Assembly (NCBI GenBank): GCA_913048295.1
Contig: CAJWWK010000002.1
Coordinates: 1 to 64,000, forward strand
Reading direction: 5' to 3'
Source of the DNA: an uncultured Dehalococcoidia bacterium
Lineage (GTDB): Bacteria; Chloroflexota; Dehalococcoidia; Lucifugimonadales; Lucifugimonadaceae
Length of the DNA: 64,000 bases
The number at the start of each line of letters is the position of its first letter. Position 1 is the stretch's first letter. A program made the translations under genes and the position numbers. Positions 26,158 through 34,765 of this stretch are shown in pieces. The notes beneath the pieces were generated by a model. That model did no database searches. It was not told the origin of the DNA and saw only the letters and a program-made list of their open reading frames with translations.

Positions 26158-28404
26158 ATGACTACCAGCCAAAAGAGCAGTTCGTCCGATGCGCTCCTCA
26201 AATCGATTGGCGCATACCTGCCTGCGGACCGGGCCGATGCAGTCGAAACTGCGCTGAACTTTGCGATCGAATCGCACCAGGGCCAACTTCGGGAATCCGG
26301 TGAACCTTTCATCGAGCACCCGATAGCCACCGCGCTCCGGCTCGCCGATATGCGGCTCGATACCACCACTATCCAGGCAGCACTGCTCCACGATGTGATG
26401 GAAGACTGCGGGATCAGTTTCGAGGAAATCGAGACGGGCTTCGGGACCGACGTCGCAAAGCTTGTGGACGGCGTCACGAAACTCAAGCGCCTCGACATGA
26501 TCTCGGAGAACAGCGCAATGCTGCGGCAGGCCTCGACACCCGAGGCAACACGGGCCGCCTCGCTCCGCAAGATGCTCGTTGCAATGGCCGACGACGTTCG
26601 AGTGATCCTGATAAAGCTGGCAGACCGTCTGCACAACATGCAGACACTGAACCACCTGCCAGTGCCAAAACAGCAGCGGATTTCCAGAGAGACACTCGAC
26701 ATCTACTCACCGCTGGCACACAGGCTCGGAATGAACGAAATCAAGTGGCAACTCGAAGACGCGGCATTCCACTACCTGATGCCCCGGCAGTACAAGTCGA
26801 TATCCCGCCTGATCAACCGCAAACGTGCTGAGCGTGAGGTTTACACCGAAGCTGCAGTCAAGGCCATTCAGAGACCGCTCCGAAAGGCAGGGCTCAAGTG
26901 TTCGGTCGATGGGCGCGTCAAGCACCTCTACAGTACCTACAACAAGTTACAGCGATATGAGCGACTGGGTCGAAAGTTCGACGAGATATACGATCTGATC
27001 GCAATTCGCGTCATCGCTGAAAACGTCGGCGATTGTTACGCGGCACTCGGCGTGGTGCATTCGACATGGCGACCGGTCCCCGGGCAGTTCGACGACTATA
27101 TCGCCAGCCCGAAAGAAAACATGTACCAGTCGCTACACACCTCGGTACGCGGACCCGGCAATTTCCCGATAGAAGTGCAGGTCCGCACCCAAGCAATGCA
27201 CGACATGGCCGAAGAGGGTGTTGCATCGCACTGGATGTACAAGGGCGATGAGGATGGCTCGGCACGGATTGACAACTTCGATCAAAAGATGTCGTGGCTC
27301 AGGCAACTGGTCGACTGGCAGCGAGAACTTTCGGGCGACGATGAATACCTCGCCACGGTCCGAACCGACATTCTCCAGGACCAGGTGTTTGTCTACACTC
27401 CGAAAGGCGATATCAAAGACCTGCCGGCCGGGTCGACGCCTATCGATTTCGCCTACCGTATTCACACCGACCTTGGTCACAACACGGTAGGCGCAGTCGT
27501 AAATGGCAAACTCGCAGCGCTGAATACGCCTCTGCAGAACGGAGATGTCGTCGAAATTCGCAAGGCCAGGATCCCACGCGGCCCCAGCCTCGACTGGCTT
27601 AACGCCGACCTCGGATATCTGGTCACAGGGAGCGCAAAGACCAAGGTCAAGCAGTGGTTCAGGAAGCAGGAACGACAGAGCAATATCCGCCGCGGTAAAG
27701 ATCTGCTCAGAAAAGAGATGCGGCGTCTTGGCCTGAAATATTCGGAAAAAGAAATCGTGACGACCATGGACTACGCCAGCCTGAACGAGCTGGCCGAAGC
27801 ACTCGGTGTCGGCCAGATTTCGATTTCGAGAGTTGCCGAAACCCTAAACCCCGAACCTGAAGAGGTCTTCACGCCAGAGATCACCCCCGGGAAACCGCCA
27901 GCAGATCAGGCCGGGGGACTCGTTGTAATGGGCGAACCCGGCCTTTTTACTCGGATTGCAAAATGCTGCAACCCTGTATACGGCGACGAAATTACCGGGT
28001 ACCTCACGCGAGGGCGGGGGGTGACAGTTCACCGCCATAACTGCCCAATTCTGAGGGACGCTAAAGATCCCGAACGTCATGTCCCGGTCGGCTGGGGGCA
28101 CCATGAAACGAGCTACGCATCAAGGCTTCAGATTCAAGCCTTCGATCGCGTTGGGCTGATCCGTGACATCACCAACGTAGTCTCGTCGGAAAACGTCAAT
28201 ATCCACTCGCTCACATCTGAAGAAGATCAGAAAACCAACGCATGTACCGTGTCTCTCACGGTGTACACTACAGGGGTAGAGCAATTAAGCAGGCTCTTCT
28301 CCCGCGTGGAAGCAATCCCCGGAGTCGATAGCGTATTCCGGGTTACCGAGGCGCAGGCTCCCCGGAATGACGAGCCACGCAAACCGCGCAAATCATCTTC
28401 ATAA
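26158..28404 (+). CDS. rel: Bifunctional (p)ppGpp synthetase/hydrolase (Rel/SpoT)
   Basis: The 748-aa protein has the complete long-RSH order. An HD hydrolase domain spans about residues 30-170, with 'HPIATALRLAD' and 'LLHDVMEDC'. The (p)ppGpp synthetase domain spans about 230-350, with 'GRVKHLYSTYNKLQ' and 'DLIAIRVI'. A TGS domain follows near 395-455 ('VFVYTPKGDIKDLPAGSTP'). A zinc-finger-like region with 'AKCCNPVYGDEI' and a C-terminal ACT domain ('AFDRVGLIRDITNVV') end the protein. Both catalytic centres look intact, so it should make and degrade the stringent-response alarmone in the cytoplasm, sensing ribosome stalling. It precedes rpsT on the same strand. Confidence 0.95.
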   Translation: MTTSQKSSSSDALLKSIGAYLPADRADAVETALNFAIESHQGQLRESGEPFIEHPIATALRLADMRLDTTTIQAALLHDVMEDCGISFEEIETGFGTDVAKLVDGVTKLKRLDMISENSAMLRQASTPEATRAASLRKMLVAMADDVRVILIKLADRLHNMQTLNHLPVPKQQRISRETLDIYSPLAHRLGMNEIKWQLEDAAFHYLMPRQYKSISRLINRKRAEREVYTEAAVKAIQRPLRKAGLKCSVDGRVKHLYSTYNKLQRYERLGRKFDEIYDLIAIRVIAENVGDCYAALGVVHSTWRPVPGQFDDYIASPKENMYQSLHTSVRGPGNFPIEVQVRTQAMHDMAEEGVASHWMYKGDEDGSARIDNFDQKMSWLRQLVDWQRELSGDDEYLATVRTDILQDQVFVYTPKGDIKDLPAGSTPIDFAYRIHTDLGHNTVGAVVNGKLAALNTPLQNGDVVEIRKARIPRGPSLDWLNADLGYLVTGSAKTKVKQWFRKQERQSNIRRGKDLLRKEMRRLGLKYSEKEIVTTMDYASLNELAEALGVGQISISRVAETLNPEPEEVFTPEITPGKPPADQAGGLVVMGEPGLFTRIAKCCNPVYGDEITGYLTRGRGVTVHRHNCPILRDAKDPERHVPVGWGHHETSYASRLQIQAFDRVGLIRDITNVVSSENVNIHSLTSEEDQKTNACTVSLTVYTTGVEQLSRLFSRVEAIPGVDSVFRVTEAQAPRNDEPRKPRKSSS

Positions 28405-28472
28405 CGATTCGAATATCCAACCAGTCGCGCACCATTATCGGGCGCACCCCCATCTCTTACTAAGGAACATCA

Positions 28473-28730
28473 ATGCCCGCCGCCAAAACGCATCGCGCCC
28501 AGCAACGCAAAGCCTCCAGAAACCGATCAACCAGATCGTTCACTCGCAGTCGAGTAAAGACCGCGACCGAAGCGATCGCTGAAGGCACACAAAACGACGC
28601 GCCCGACGCCGCGCTCAAAGATGCGGTCTCAGCCCTGGATAGGGCCGTTTCTAAAGGCGTTCTGCACCGAAACGCAGCCGCTCGCCAGAAGTCACGGCTC
28701 ACCAGGCAGTACAACAATATTTCCAGCTAG
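28473..28730 (+). CDS. rpsT: 30S ribosomal protein S20
   Basis: The 85-aa basic protein matches bacterial S20. It has an Ala/Lys/Arg-rich N-terminus 'MPAAKTHRAQQRKASRNRS', a helical middle region and the closing 'SKGVLHRNAAARQKSRLT' motif. S20 binds 16S rRNA early in small-subunit assembly. The length is normal. The gene follows rel by 68 nt, with a possible AAGGA ribosome site before the ATG. Confidence 0.93.
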   Translation: MPAAKTHRAQQRKASRNRSTRSFTRSRVKTATEAIAEGTQNDAPDAALKDAVSALDRAVSKGVLHRNAAARQKSRLTRQYNNISS

Positions 28731-28744
28731 CCCGGTACCGACCT

Positions 28745-29290
28745 TTGACCCAGGGTCCCGATCAAAACCACGACCATGCAGCCGAAACTCATCGGCCGGG
28801 TCCGTCGTCTCAATCTGACGACACCCAGTACAACTGGCGTATTCACCACCCGTTCGAGGGTATCGAAGATCGCGTTGCTGTAGAGGTCGCACCCTGGAAA
28901 GGGCTGCTGCCCCGCTGGCGGTTCGTCGTACCCGGCGATTTCAGTGGCACCGCAAGATGGGGAATCGGCCCCTCCGGTACCGGCGAAATAGACGAAAACG
29001 TTAAAAGACCCGTAAAAGAAGGCCCAATTCAAATGGTGAACGGCCCTCTCGTCATATGGTTCGGCGGTCATGAGTCTCTATCGACACAACAGTCGGCCTA
29101 TCTCGTCTTTGAAGGCGAAGCTCCACACTACGTGGCCTTCGGTCAGGCCGAAAACGCCGGTGCCCCGCCTCGCAAGCTCGAAGGTATCTCTTTCGGCGAT
29201 AACCATCCGGTTCATCCCGGCGACCGAAATCTCGATCCCTCTCATGATCACGAACACGGGTCGCACGACCACGCCGGGCACAATCACTAG
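28745..29290 (+). CDS. Hypothetical His-tailed protein
   Basis: I do not recognise the family of this 181-aa protein. The N-terminal 30 residues and especially the C-terminal 'SHDHEHGSHDHAGHNH' are rich in His and Asp, a pattern common in proteins that bind Zn2+, Ni2+ or Cu2+. The middle (residues 30-150) looks like a compact beta-rich domain with several Trp and Gly ('GDFSGTARWGIGPSGTGEI', 'VNGPLVIWFGG'). No signal peptide is obvious. The start is a TTG 14 nt after rpsT and is uncertain. Metal storage or delivery is an inference from the tail only. Confidence 0.55.
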   Translation: MTQGPDQNHDHAAETHRPGPSSQSDDTQYNWRIHHPFEGIEDRVAVEVAPWKGLLPRWRFVVPGDFSGTARWGIGPSGTGEIDENVKRPVKEGPIQMVNGPLVIWFGGHESLSTQQSAYLVFEGEAPHYVAFGQAENAGAPPRKLEGISFGDNHPVHPGDRNLDPSHDHEHGSHDHAGHNH

Positions 29291-29297
29291 AACTCGC

Positions 29298-30088
29298 GTG
29301 GTCGAAATTGTTGCCTCGGCATTACTTATTCTGTTCGCGCTGGCGGGTTGCGGCACCGAACCGAAACCGGCGATCGTCACCCCAATTGTGTCGCCAACTA
29401 CAATCACAATCCTGGCGTTCACGGCAACACCAATCGTGATCTTCCAGACCGTTATCGTGACGGCCACGCCTACTCCGGAAGCAACATCGGACGGAATTGG
29501 CGACGACGTAATCCCCCGTGCAGTCGGATCAGGTGGATCTACCCGCTCCGACCCCAGTCCGATACCCACAGTTCTGCAAGCGACACCCGTGATAATCGTG
29601 GTAACGGCTACCGCGACGCCAGCTCAGCCAGATTCGATCCCCTTAGCCACCTCGATACCGACAGCGACCCCAGTATCAACTCCCATCACAACCGCGACAA
29701 CGGCACCGCAGTCCACCTCAACCGTAATCCTGGCTCTCACGCCCATGTCTTCGCCAACATCGACCGACACGCCAACGCCCACCGCGTTGCCACCAACACC
29801 TCCGCTCACGCCGGTACCGACCGCCTCTCCTCCACGACGACACCTGAACTTCCTACACCTCCTCTTGCCACTTCCACTCCACCCGTAGCGACCGCATCGG
29901 CGCTGGCGGGTGCAACAGCGGCCATCGGATTCGATCCATTCGGCCCTGACAAAAACTGTGGGGAGTTCGAAGACTGGGCATCGGCAAATGCATTCTTTAT
30001 AGCTGCTGGCGGACCCGGTGACGATCCGCATGGCCTGGACGGAAACGATGACGGCGTACCGTGCCAGTCTCTTCCTGGCGCACCTTGA
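29298..30088 (+). pseudogene. Frameshifted lipoprotein with Thr/Pro linker and Excalibur-type C-terminal domain
   Basis: From the GTG at 29298 the first frame gives a signal peptide with lipobox 'LFALAGC' and then a long Thr/Pro/Ser linker. Near 29825-29845 this frame loses its composition and ends at 29888. The -1 frame continues the linker ('TTTPELPTPPLATSTPP') and ends in 'DKNCGEFEDWASANAFFIAAGGPGDDPHGLDGNDDGVPC', a textbook Excalibur calcium-binding motif with DxDxDG-like loop. So a single-nucleotide deletion or sequence error, or a programmed shift, separates the halves. If intact, the product would be a cell-envelope lipoprotein. The ORF track splits it into 29070-29888 and 29348-30088. 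Confidence 0.7.
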
Positions 30089-30192
30089 AACTGCACCTGC
30101 AGAATTTCCCAATCAGTGGTCCGCACCGGCTTGCCCAAGCAATGATCCACTGTCAAAACCGAACTGATGATCGCAATTGGTGCCATTTTTTG

Positions 30193-30220
30193 TTGACATT
30201 GCAGAGCGTCCGCTGATAAT
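30193..30220 (+). promoter_or_regulatory. Sigma-70-type promoter of lexA
   Basis: A perfect -35 box TTGACA (30193-30198) and a -10 box GATAAT (30215-30220) are separated by 16 nt. The start of transcription would fall at about 30226-30229, inside the LexA-box-like sequence, which is the expected layout for a self-repressed lexA gene. Confidence 0.75.
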
Positions 30221-30223
30221 TTC

Positions 30224-30237
30224 CGAACATTAGTGCG
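30224..30237 (+). promoter_or_regulatory. LexA (SOS) box-like operator
   Basis: CGAACATTAGTGCG matches the Gram-positive-type SOS consensus CGAACNNNNGTTCG with one mismatch (GTGCG for GTTCG). It lies just downstream of the -10 box and about 64 nt before the lexA start codon, fitting autorepression by LexA. Confidence 0.65.
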
Positions 30238-30300
30238 GATGCAATCCGACTATCAAACGATCCAGAAGGCCATTCAGAGTCAGGACTAAAGGCAAGACAA

Positions 30301-30957
30301 ATGAAAGCACTCTCAGAACGCCAGCAGCAGATCCTGTCGTTCATCGAGGAGTTCATTGAAGAACATGATTACCCGCCAACCGTTCGCGATATCCAGAGCG
30401 GCTGTGGCATCAGCTCCACGTCGGTAGTCTCGTACAATCTGGACCGCTTGAAAGACAGCGGTGCTCTGAGCCGTGACTCCGAGGTTTCACGTGGTCTGAA
30501 ACTGGCCGGCCAGAAGAGCGGTACTGCAGCACCTGTCGGTATCGACACGGTTGCAGTTCCCCTACTCGGAACTATTGCCGCCGGTTCGCCGTTCCCGATG
30601 CCAGAGAACGACACATGGTCCGACCTCACAGGTCAGGAACTAATCGACCTGCCCCAGGCAATTGTTGGCCTCGGCGACAACCTGTACGCACTGAAGGTTC
30701 GCGGCGAGTCGATGATCGACGCCCTGATTTCCGATGGCGACCTGGTGATCATGGAACAGGCCTCGAGCGTGCGGAACGGGCAAATGGCCGCCGTGCGGAT
30801 CAAGTCGGATAACACAACAACTCTCAAGCATTTTTATGCCGAAGGACCTCGGACCCGACTCGAACCCGCAAACTCGCAAATGGAAGCCATGACATTCAAC
30901 TCCAGCGATGTCGAGGTGATCAGCAGGGTGATCGCGGTGTGGCGCTACATGGGATAG
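30301..30957 (+). CDS. lexA: LexA repressor
   Basis: The 218-aa protein has an N-terminal winged helix (residues 1-70, 'LSERQQQILSFIEEF' and 'PPTVRDIQSGCGISSTSVVSYNLDRL') and an S24 autoprotease domain. The self-cleavage site Ala-Gly is in 'GTIAAGSPFP' near residue 82-83. The catalytic Ser is in 'VRGESMIDALI' and the Lys in 'AAVRIKSDNTTTLK'. LexA represses DNA-damage genes and cleaves itself when stimulated by RecA. The promoter and operator upstream support autoregulation. Length and layout are normal. Confidence 0.95.
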   Translation: MKALSERQQQILSFIEEFIEEHDYPPTVRDIQSGCGISSTSVVSYNLDRLKDSGALSRDSEVSRGLKLAGQKSGTAAPVGIDTVAVPLLGTIAAGSPFPMPENDTWSDLTGQELIDLPQAIVGLGDNLYALKVRGESMIDALISDGDLVIMEQASSVRNGQMAAVRIKSDNTTTLKHFYAEGPRTRLEPANSQMEAMTFNSSDVEVISRVIAVWRYMG

Positions 30958-31104
30958 CCAGCAAGGTCCCCTTACAACCCTCAAATAAGCTTCTTATACC
31001 GTCACGTCTCTTGGTTGGGCGTTCGAATAGTCGCGGCGTATACTTGCAGTTGGACCTCGATCCATTTCAACAGGTCCTTAAAGGGCAAACCGGAGCTTTT
31101 TTAA

Positions 31105-31314
31105 GTGTTCTCGCAAATCGGTCCAATTCAAATCGTCATCATTCTTGTGATCGTCCTGCTACTTTTCGGAGTAGGCAAACTGCCACAAGTCGGCAAGGGA
31201 ATGGGCCAGGCGATCAACGAATTCAAGTCGGCCATTAACAACAAAACCGACAGCACCGATTCAGACTCCGACTCAGACTCGGGCGACCAGAACACCGATA
31301 CGAAAACCACCTGA
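31105..31314 (+). CDS. tatA: Twin-arginine translocase subunit TatA
   Basis: The 69-aa product has one N-terminal membrane segment followed by the 'FGVGKLPQVGKGMGQAINEFK' hinge and amphipathic helix of TatA, then a short acidic tail with 'SDSDSDSG'. TatA oligomers form the pore for export of folded twin-arginine proteins. The start is a GTG with CGGAG upstream. It is convergent with the tatB-tatC genes and stands alone on the plus strand. Assignment as TatA rather than TatB rests on its short length and on the separate TatB-like gene at 32125-32613. Confidence 0.9.
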   Translation: MFSQIGPIQIVIILVIVLLLFGVGKLPQVGKGMGQAINEFKSAINNKTDSTDSDSDSDSGDQNTDTKTT

Positions 31315-31399
31315 ACGGCTTTTCGCCCCCTGATCCGTCGACCGCTCCCCTTCCGACAACAATATCGTGCGAACTGAACAAACGCTGGCAACCGGCGTT

Positions 31400-32128
31400 C
31401 TACTCCGTTTGTCCCCGCTCGGCCAGTTTCACAAGCAGCATCCCGATCTCAAATAGCAGCCAGGTCGGGCCCGCCACTATCAGTTGAGAAATCGGATCCG
31501 TCGGCGTTGCCACCGCACCGAAGATGAATGAGATAAGGATCATCCACCGCCGCTTCGTCTTGACCCATCCCGAGGTAAGAATGCCCATCTTTGCCAGCAG
31601 GAACATGAAGATCGGAATTTCGAAAATGATTCCGAGCCAGAACATGATGGTAACCATCAGCCCTACGAGGGGTCCGACAGTAATCAGCGGATCGCCGATG
31701 GGCTGCGAAAGCCTGAGTAGAAACTCGACCAGCCTGGGGATCAGAATGAACCAGGAAAACGCGGCACCCAGTGCGAACATCGCCATCGACGCCGGCACCA
31801 GCAAGAATATGTACTTGCGCTCGCCTGATTTTAGCCCTGGCTTGAAGAACATCGCCAATTCCCACATGAAGTACGGAAATGCGGCAACCAGCCCGACCAA
31901 GATCGCCAGCTTTGCGGCGACCACCCAACCCTCTGTGATTCTCTGGACCGCAACTACGCCATCTACATCAACGATCAGCCTTCTGGCCGTATCCGTAAAC
32001 ACCTCGAATATTTGCACATAAAAAGCGATCGCAATCGCGATAAATACAACGGCCACGATCGCTACTCTAACCAACCGTCGCTTGAGCTCGCCAAGATGCT
32101 GCAGTACCGACATGGCGTTGTCGTTCAA
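31400..32128 (-). CDS. tatC: Sec-independent protein translocase TatC
   Basis: The 242-aa membrane protein has six hydrophobic segments and the TatC landmarks: N-terminal 'LQHLGELKRRLVR', 'FPYFMWELAMFFKPGL' and 'WFILIPRLVEFLL'. TatC recognises twin-arginine signal peptides. It starts with a TTG that overlaps the tatB stop (TTGA), so the genes are translationally coupled. It closes the rlmD-maf-tatB-tatC operon. Confidence 0.95.
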   Translation of the reverse strand: MNDNAMSVLQHLGELKRRLVRVAIVAVVFIAIAIAFYVQIFEVFTDTARRLIVDVDGVVAVQRITEGWVVAAKLAILVGLVAAFPYFMWELAMFFKPGLKSGERKYIFLLVPASMAMFALGAAFSWFILIPRLVEFLLRLSQPIGDPLITVGPLVGLMVTIMFWLGIIFEIPIFMFLLAKMGILTSGWVKTKRRWMILISFIFGAVATPTDPISQLIVAGPTWLLFEIGMLLVKLAERGQTE

Positions 32129-32613
32129 GACTTCACCTCATCATCGGTTGTATCGTTCTCTGGCTTGGCCCGCTCAACCTCTCCCGCAATTTCGGCGCGA
32201 GGTTCAGCCAAATCAACATCCGGGATGGTATCTCGTATCTCAGAGTCGACATCGACAGACGGACGGTTCAACCGATTTGATCTTGCAACCGACCCGAAAC
32301 CGACACCCTTGCCCAGGTCCGTGGGCCGTTCTAAATCGTCTGCAACCTGATCGAGTGCCAGTTCATCCTTCAGCGCAATCGCTTCGTCTTTCAACTCCTT
32401 TATCAGCCCGTCGGGGTCACTCTGTTTCTTGAGTTCTTCGAGATCGATCGCTTCGGCGATCATCGACTGTAGAGCATCTCGCTGACGCTTGAATTCGGAA
32501 TAAATCCTGCGCCCCTCGCGAATTCCTTCGAGCAAGCGTTTGGGTCCCAGCACGAAAAGTGCGATCGCGGCGATTAGAAGAAACTCGAAACCGCCAATCC
32601 CGAATAGCGTCAT
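32125..32613 (-). CDS. tatB: Sec-independent translocase subunit TatB
   Basis: The product has the N-terminal TatA/B membrane segment 'FGIGGFEFLLIAAIALFVLGPKRL', an amphipathic helix and a long charged tail, about 162 aa in all. The 'FEFL...LGPKRLLEG' pattern and the adjacency to tatC favour TatB. The ORF track begins at 32634, but the ATG at 32613 overlaps the maf stop as ATGA and gives a normal TatB N-terminus. TatB works with TatC in substrate recognition. The tail beyond residue 100 is variable and probably disordered. Confidence 0.85.
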   Translation of the reverse strand: MTLFGIGGFEFLLIAAIALFVLGPKRLLEGIREGRRIYSEFKRQRDALQSMIAEAIDLEELKKQSDPDGLIKELKDEAIALKDELALDQVADDLERPTDLGKGVGFGSVARSNRLNRPSVDVDSEIRDTIPDVDLAEPRAEIAGEVERAKPENDTTDDEVKS

Positions 32614-33284
32614 TTGATCGCCTTCGAGCCACAAGCAGCATCAAAGTTCAAATGTCTCTTGCAAACGGCCGTGCTGAACCGCCTGAATCCTGATATTTCA
32701 AGCAGCCTGATCGTCACGCACATCGGAAGACCCATAACGTTTAAATAACAATCATCGTAACTCTCGACGAGTGCAAATGAACTGTCCTGAATTCCATACC
32801 CGCCCGCCTTGTCGAGCGGTGAACCCGTCGCGACATAGTTGGCAACCTCGCTGCGCTCGAGATTACGAAACAATACAGAGGTGCTGGCAAAATCAGTACG
32901 AACGGTGCCGTTGGGATCAACGACCGTCACCCCGGTGATCACCTCGTGCGCTCGACCGCTCAGCCGGTGAAGCATTGCCACCGCATTGCCGGACGACCCG
33001 GGCTTGCCAAGTATCTCATCGTCAAGAACGACTACCGTGTCGGCACCAAGAACAAACGCACCTAGCCTGTTGGCTGCGACTGCCCTGGCTTTTTCGAAAG
33101 CCAGTCGCTGCACGACTTCAACCGGGCTTCGTGTGTTCGAGGAACGCCCGGCGCCAGAAAGAAATACTTCTTCATCGATATCGGCAGAAGTAACTGTGAA
33201 CTTTATCCCCGCATCGCCAAGTATCTCCGCGCGGCGCGGCGATCTGCTGGCAAGAATCAGCGAACTGTTATCTGTTGTCGCCAA
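32610..33284 (-). CDS. maf: Maf-like nucleoside triphosphate pyrophosphatase
   Basis: The 224-aa protein is a Maf/Ham1-superfamily pyrophosphatase that hydrolyses non-canonical or modified NTPs such as dTTP or UTP analogues. Signatures are 'LILASRSPRRAEILGDAG' at the N-terminus and 'FVLGADTVV' near residue 78, then 'KPGSSGNAVAMLHRLSGRAHEV' and 'DKAGGYGIQ'. The C-terminal 40 residues extend somewhat beyond the family core. Its start overlaps the end of rlmD and its stop overlaps the start of tatB, so it is the middle gene of an operon. Confidence 0.9.
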   Translation of the reverse strand: MATTDNSSLILASRSPRRAEILGDAGIKFTVTSADIDEEVFLSGAGRSSNTRSPVEVVQRLAFEKARAVAANRLGAFVLGADTVVVLDDEILGKPGSSGNAVAMLHRLSGRAHEVITGVTVVDPNGTVRTDFASTSVLFRNLERSEVANYVATGSPLDKAGGYGIQDSSFALVESYDDCYLNVMGLPMCVTIRLLEISGFRRFSTAVCKRHLNFDAACGSKAIK

Positions 33285-34590
33285 AATCCTGGTCCCCGGA
33301 ATCCTGAAGCGTTAGCAAACTAATTACCTCAACGTGGCGGGTCTGCGGAAACATGTCGACCGGTCGAACGATTTCCAACCGGTACACACCATCTCTACAC
33401 AACAGATCAAGATCGCGCGCCATTGCGGCCGGTTCGCATGAGACCATCAACACCTTTTTCGGCCTCAACTTCTTGACAGATTTCAGCACATCGGGATGGC
33501 ATCCAACCCGCGGCGGGTCGAGCAACAGCGCGTCCATGCCTCCGTTTTCGATGTCGGCGCCAGGCGCGGCACCTGGCCAACTTTCAGGCCAAGTGCCAAG
33601 AACGACCTCGGTCTTCCCTTCGATGAACTCGACGTTCTCGACGCCACTCGAATTGAGCTCCGCATCCTCGATCGCCGATGCCGACTCTTCGATTCCGATG
33701 ACGCGCCGGACATATGGTGCCAAAAGCACTGAGAACACCCCAACACCGCAGTAAGCGTCGATCAACACCTCGCTGCCGTCGAAATCGAGCAGTTCACGGA
33801 CCTCGTCCACCGCGCGCGACAGCTGCGCAGTGTTCACCTGGAAAAACGACGAGGCGGCAACTCTGAAGCGAGCACCCCTAACTTTTTCATCGTAATGTTG
33901 CTCGCCCGTGACGACACCAAGCCCGGAGATGTTCATGCGTGGCTGAACCAGGATCGAGCCGGTATTGGCTCCGACCCTGACCGACATCTGGGTTTGCCCG
34001 TCCATCCGGTCCTGCACGAGCTTCAGGGTGTCGTTGATCGGCTGGTCCATCAACAGGCACTCTTCAATTCGCAAAAATTGCCGGGTCACAGCATTCACGT
34101 AACCGACTTGGCCCGCATCGTCGCGCTTGCCGATGGTAAACCGCCCGTGATTGCGGTACCCGAGCTGCTTGACACTCTCAACTGTACGGTCTACTTCCAG
34201 ATGCGAAAGACACTCGTACCTGTCTATCTCGCGTTGAACTCGATTACGCTTCAACTCAAGTTGATGGCCATACGAAACGTGTTGCCACTGGCACCCGCTG
34301 CAGGTCAGAAAATACTGGCATTCGGGCTCAACGCGCTCTGGCGCCGACTGCAACACCTGAACAACTTTCGCCGCTATCCGTTCCGGAAACCGTTTCAGCA
34401 CCTCGGCAATTACCACTTCGCCCGGCAGACCGCCGGCAATCACGACCGGGGCACCCTCGGTTACCGCAGTCGTATCGCCTGCATCGTTGATCTCCCCCAA
34501 CGTAATCTCAAAATGGTCACCGGGTCCAAGATCGACGTGTGCCGTCAGATCGGGGCCCGTGTAACGTTTTCGATGCCTTCGTTTAGCCAT
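33268..34590 (-). CDS. 23S rRNA (uracil-C5)-methyltransferase, RlmD/TrmA family
   Basis: The protein has an N-terminal TRAM-like domain, a 4Fe-4S motif 'CQYFLTCSGCQW' (CX5CX2C) and a Rossmann methyltransferase domain. The latter carries 'LIDAYCGVGVFSVLLA' for SAM binding, 'LLLDPPRVGC' and the catalytic-Cys block 'KVLMVSCEPAAMARDL'. It would make 5-methyluridine in 23S rRNA or tRNA. The ORF opens at 34674, but the ATG at 34590 gives 440 aa, the normal length, and precedes a Lys/Arg-rich stretch. It heads the maf-tat operon. RlmD and RlmC/TrmA cannot be separated with certainty. Confidence 0.88.
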   Translation of the reverse strand: MAKRRHRKRYTGPDLTAHVDLGPGDHFEITLGEINDAGDTTAVTEGAPVVIAGGLPGEVVIAEVLKRFPERIAAKVVQVLQSAPERVEPECQYFLTCSGCQWQHVSYGHQLELKRNRVQREIDRYECLSHLEVDRTVESVKQLGYRNHGRFTIGKRDDAGQVGYVNAVTRQFLRIEECLLMDQPINDTLKLVQDRMDGQTQMSVRVGANTGSILVQPRMNISGLGVVTGEQHYDEKVRGARFRVAASSFFQVNTAQLSRAVDEVRELLDFDGSEVLIDAYCGVGVFSVLLAPYVRRVIGIEESASAIEDAELNSSGVENVEFIEGKTEVVLGTWPESWPGAAPGADIENGGMDALLLDPPRVGCHPDVLKSVKKLRPKKVLMVSCEPAAMARDLDLLCRDGVYRLEIVRPVDMFPQTRHVEVISLLTLQDSGDQDFGDNR

Positions 34591-34765
34591 GCGGAAAATC
34601 GAATCTCGCCGGTAACTTGCCGGGTAAAAAGTGGTTTGCCAGGATCGACCTTCTACACCCCGTGAAAACTGCACTGTCTGTTATTCTGAACCAGTTAAAC
34701 GCACGTTGTGTCCACTGCAACGGCCTGATCCCCAAAATCGAGAAATTTGAATCGAACACGATCTG

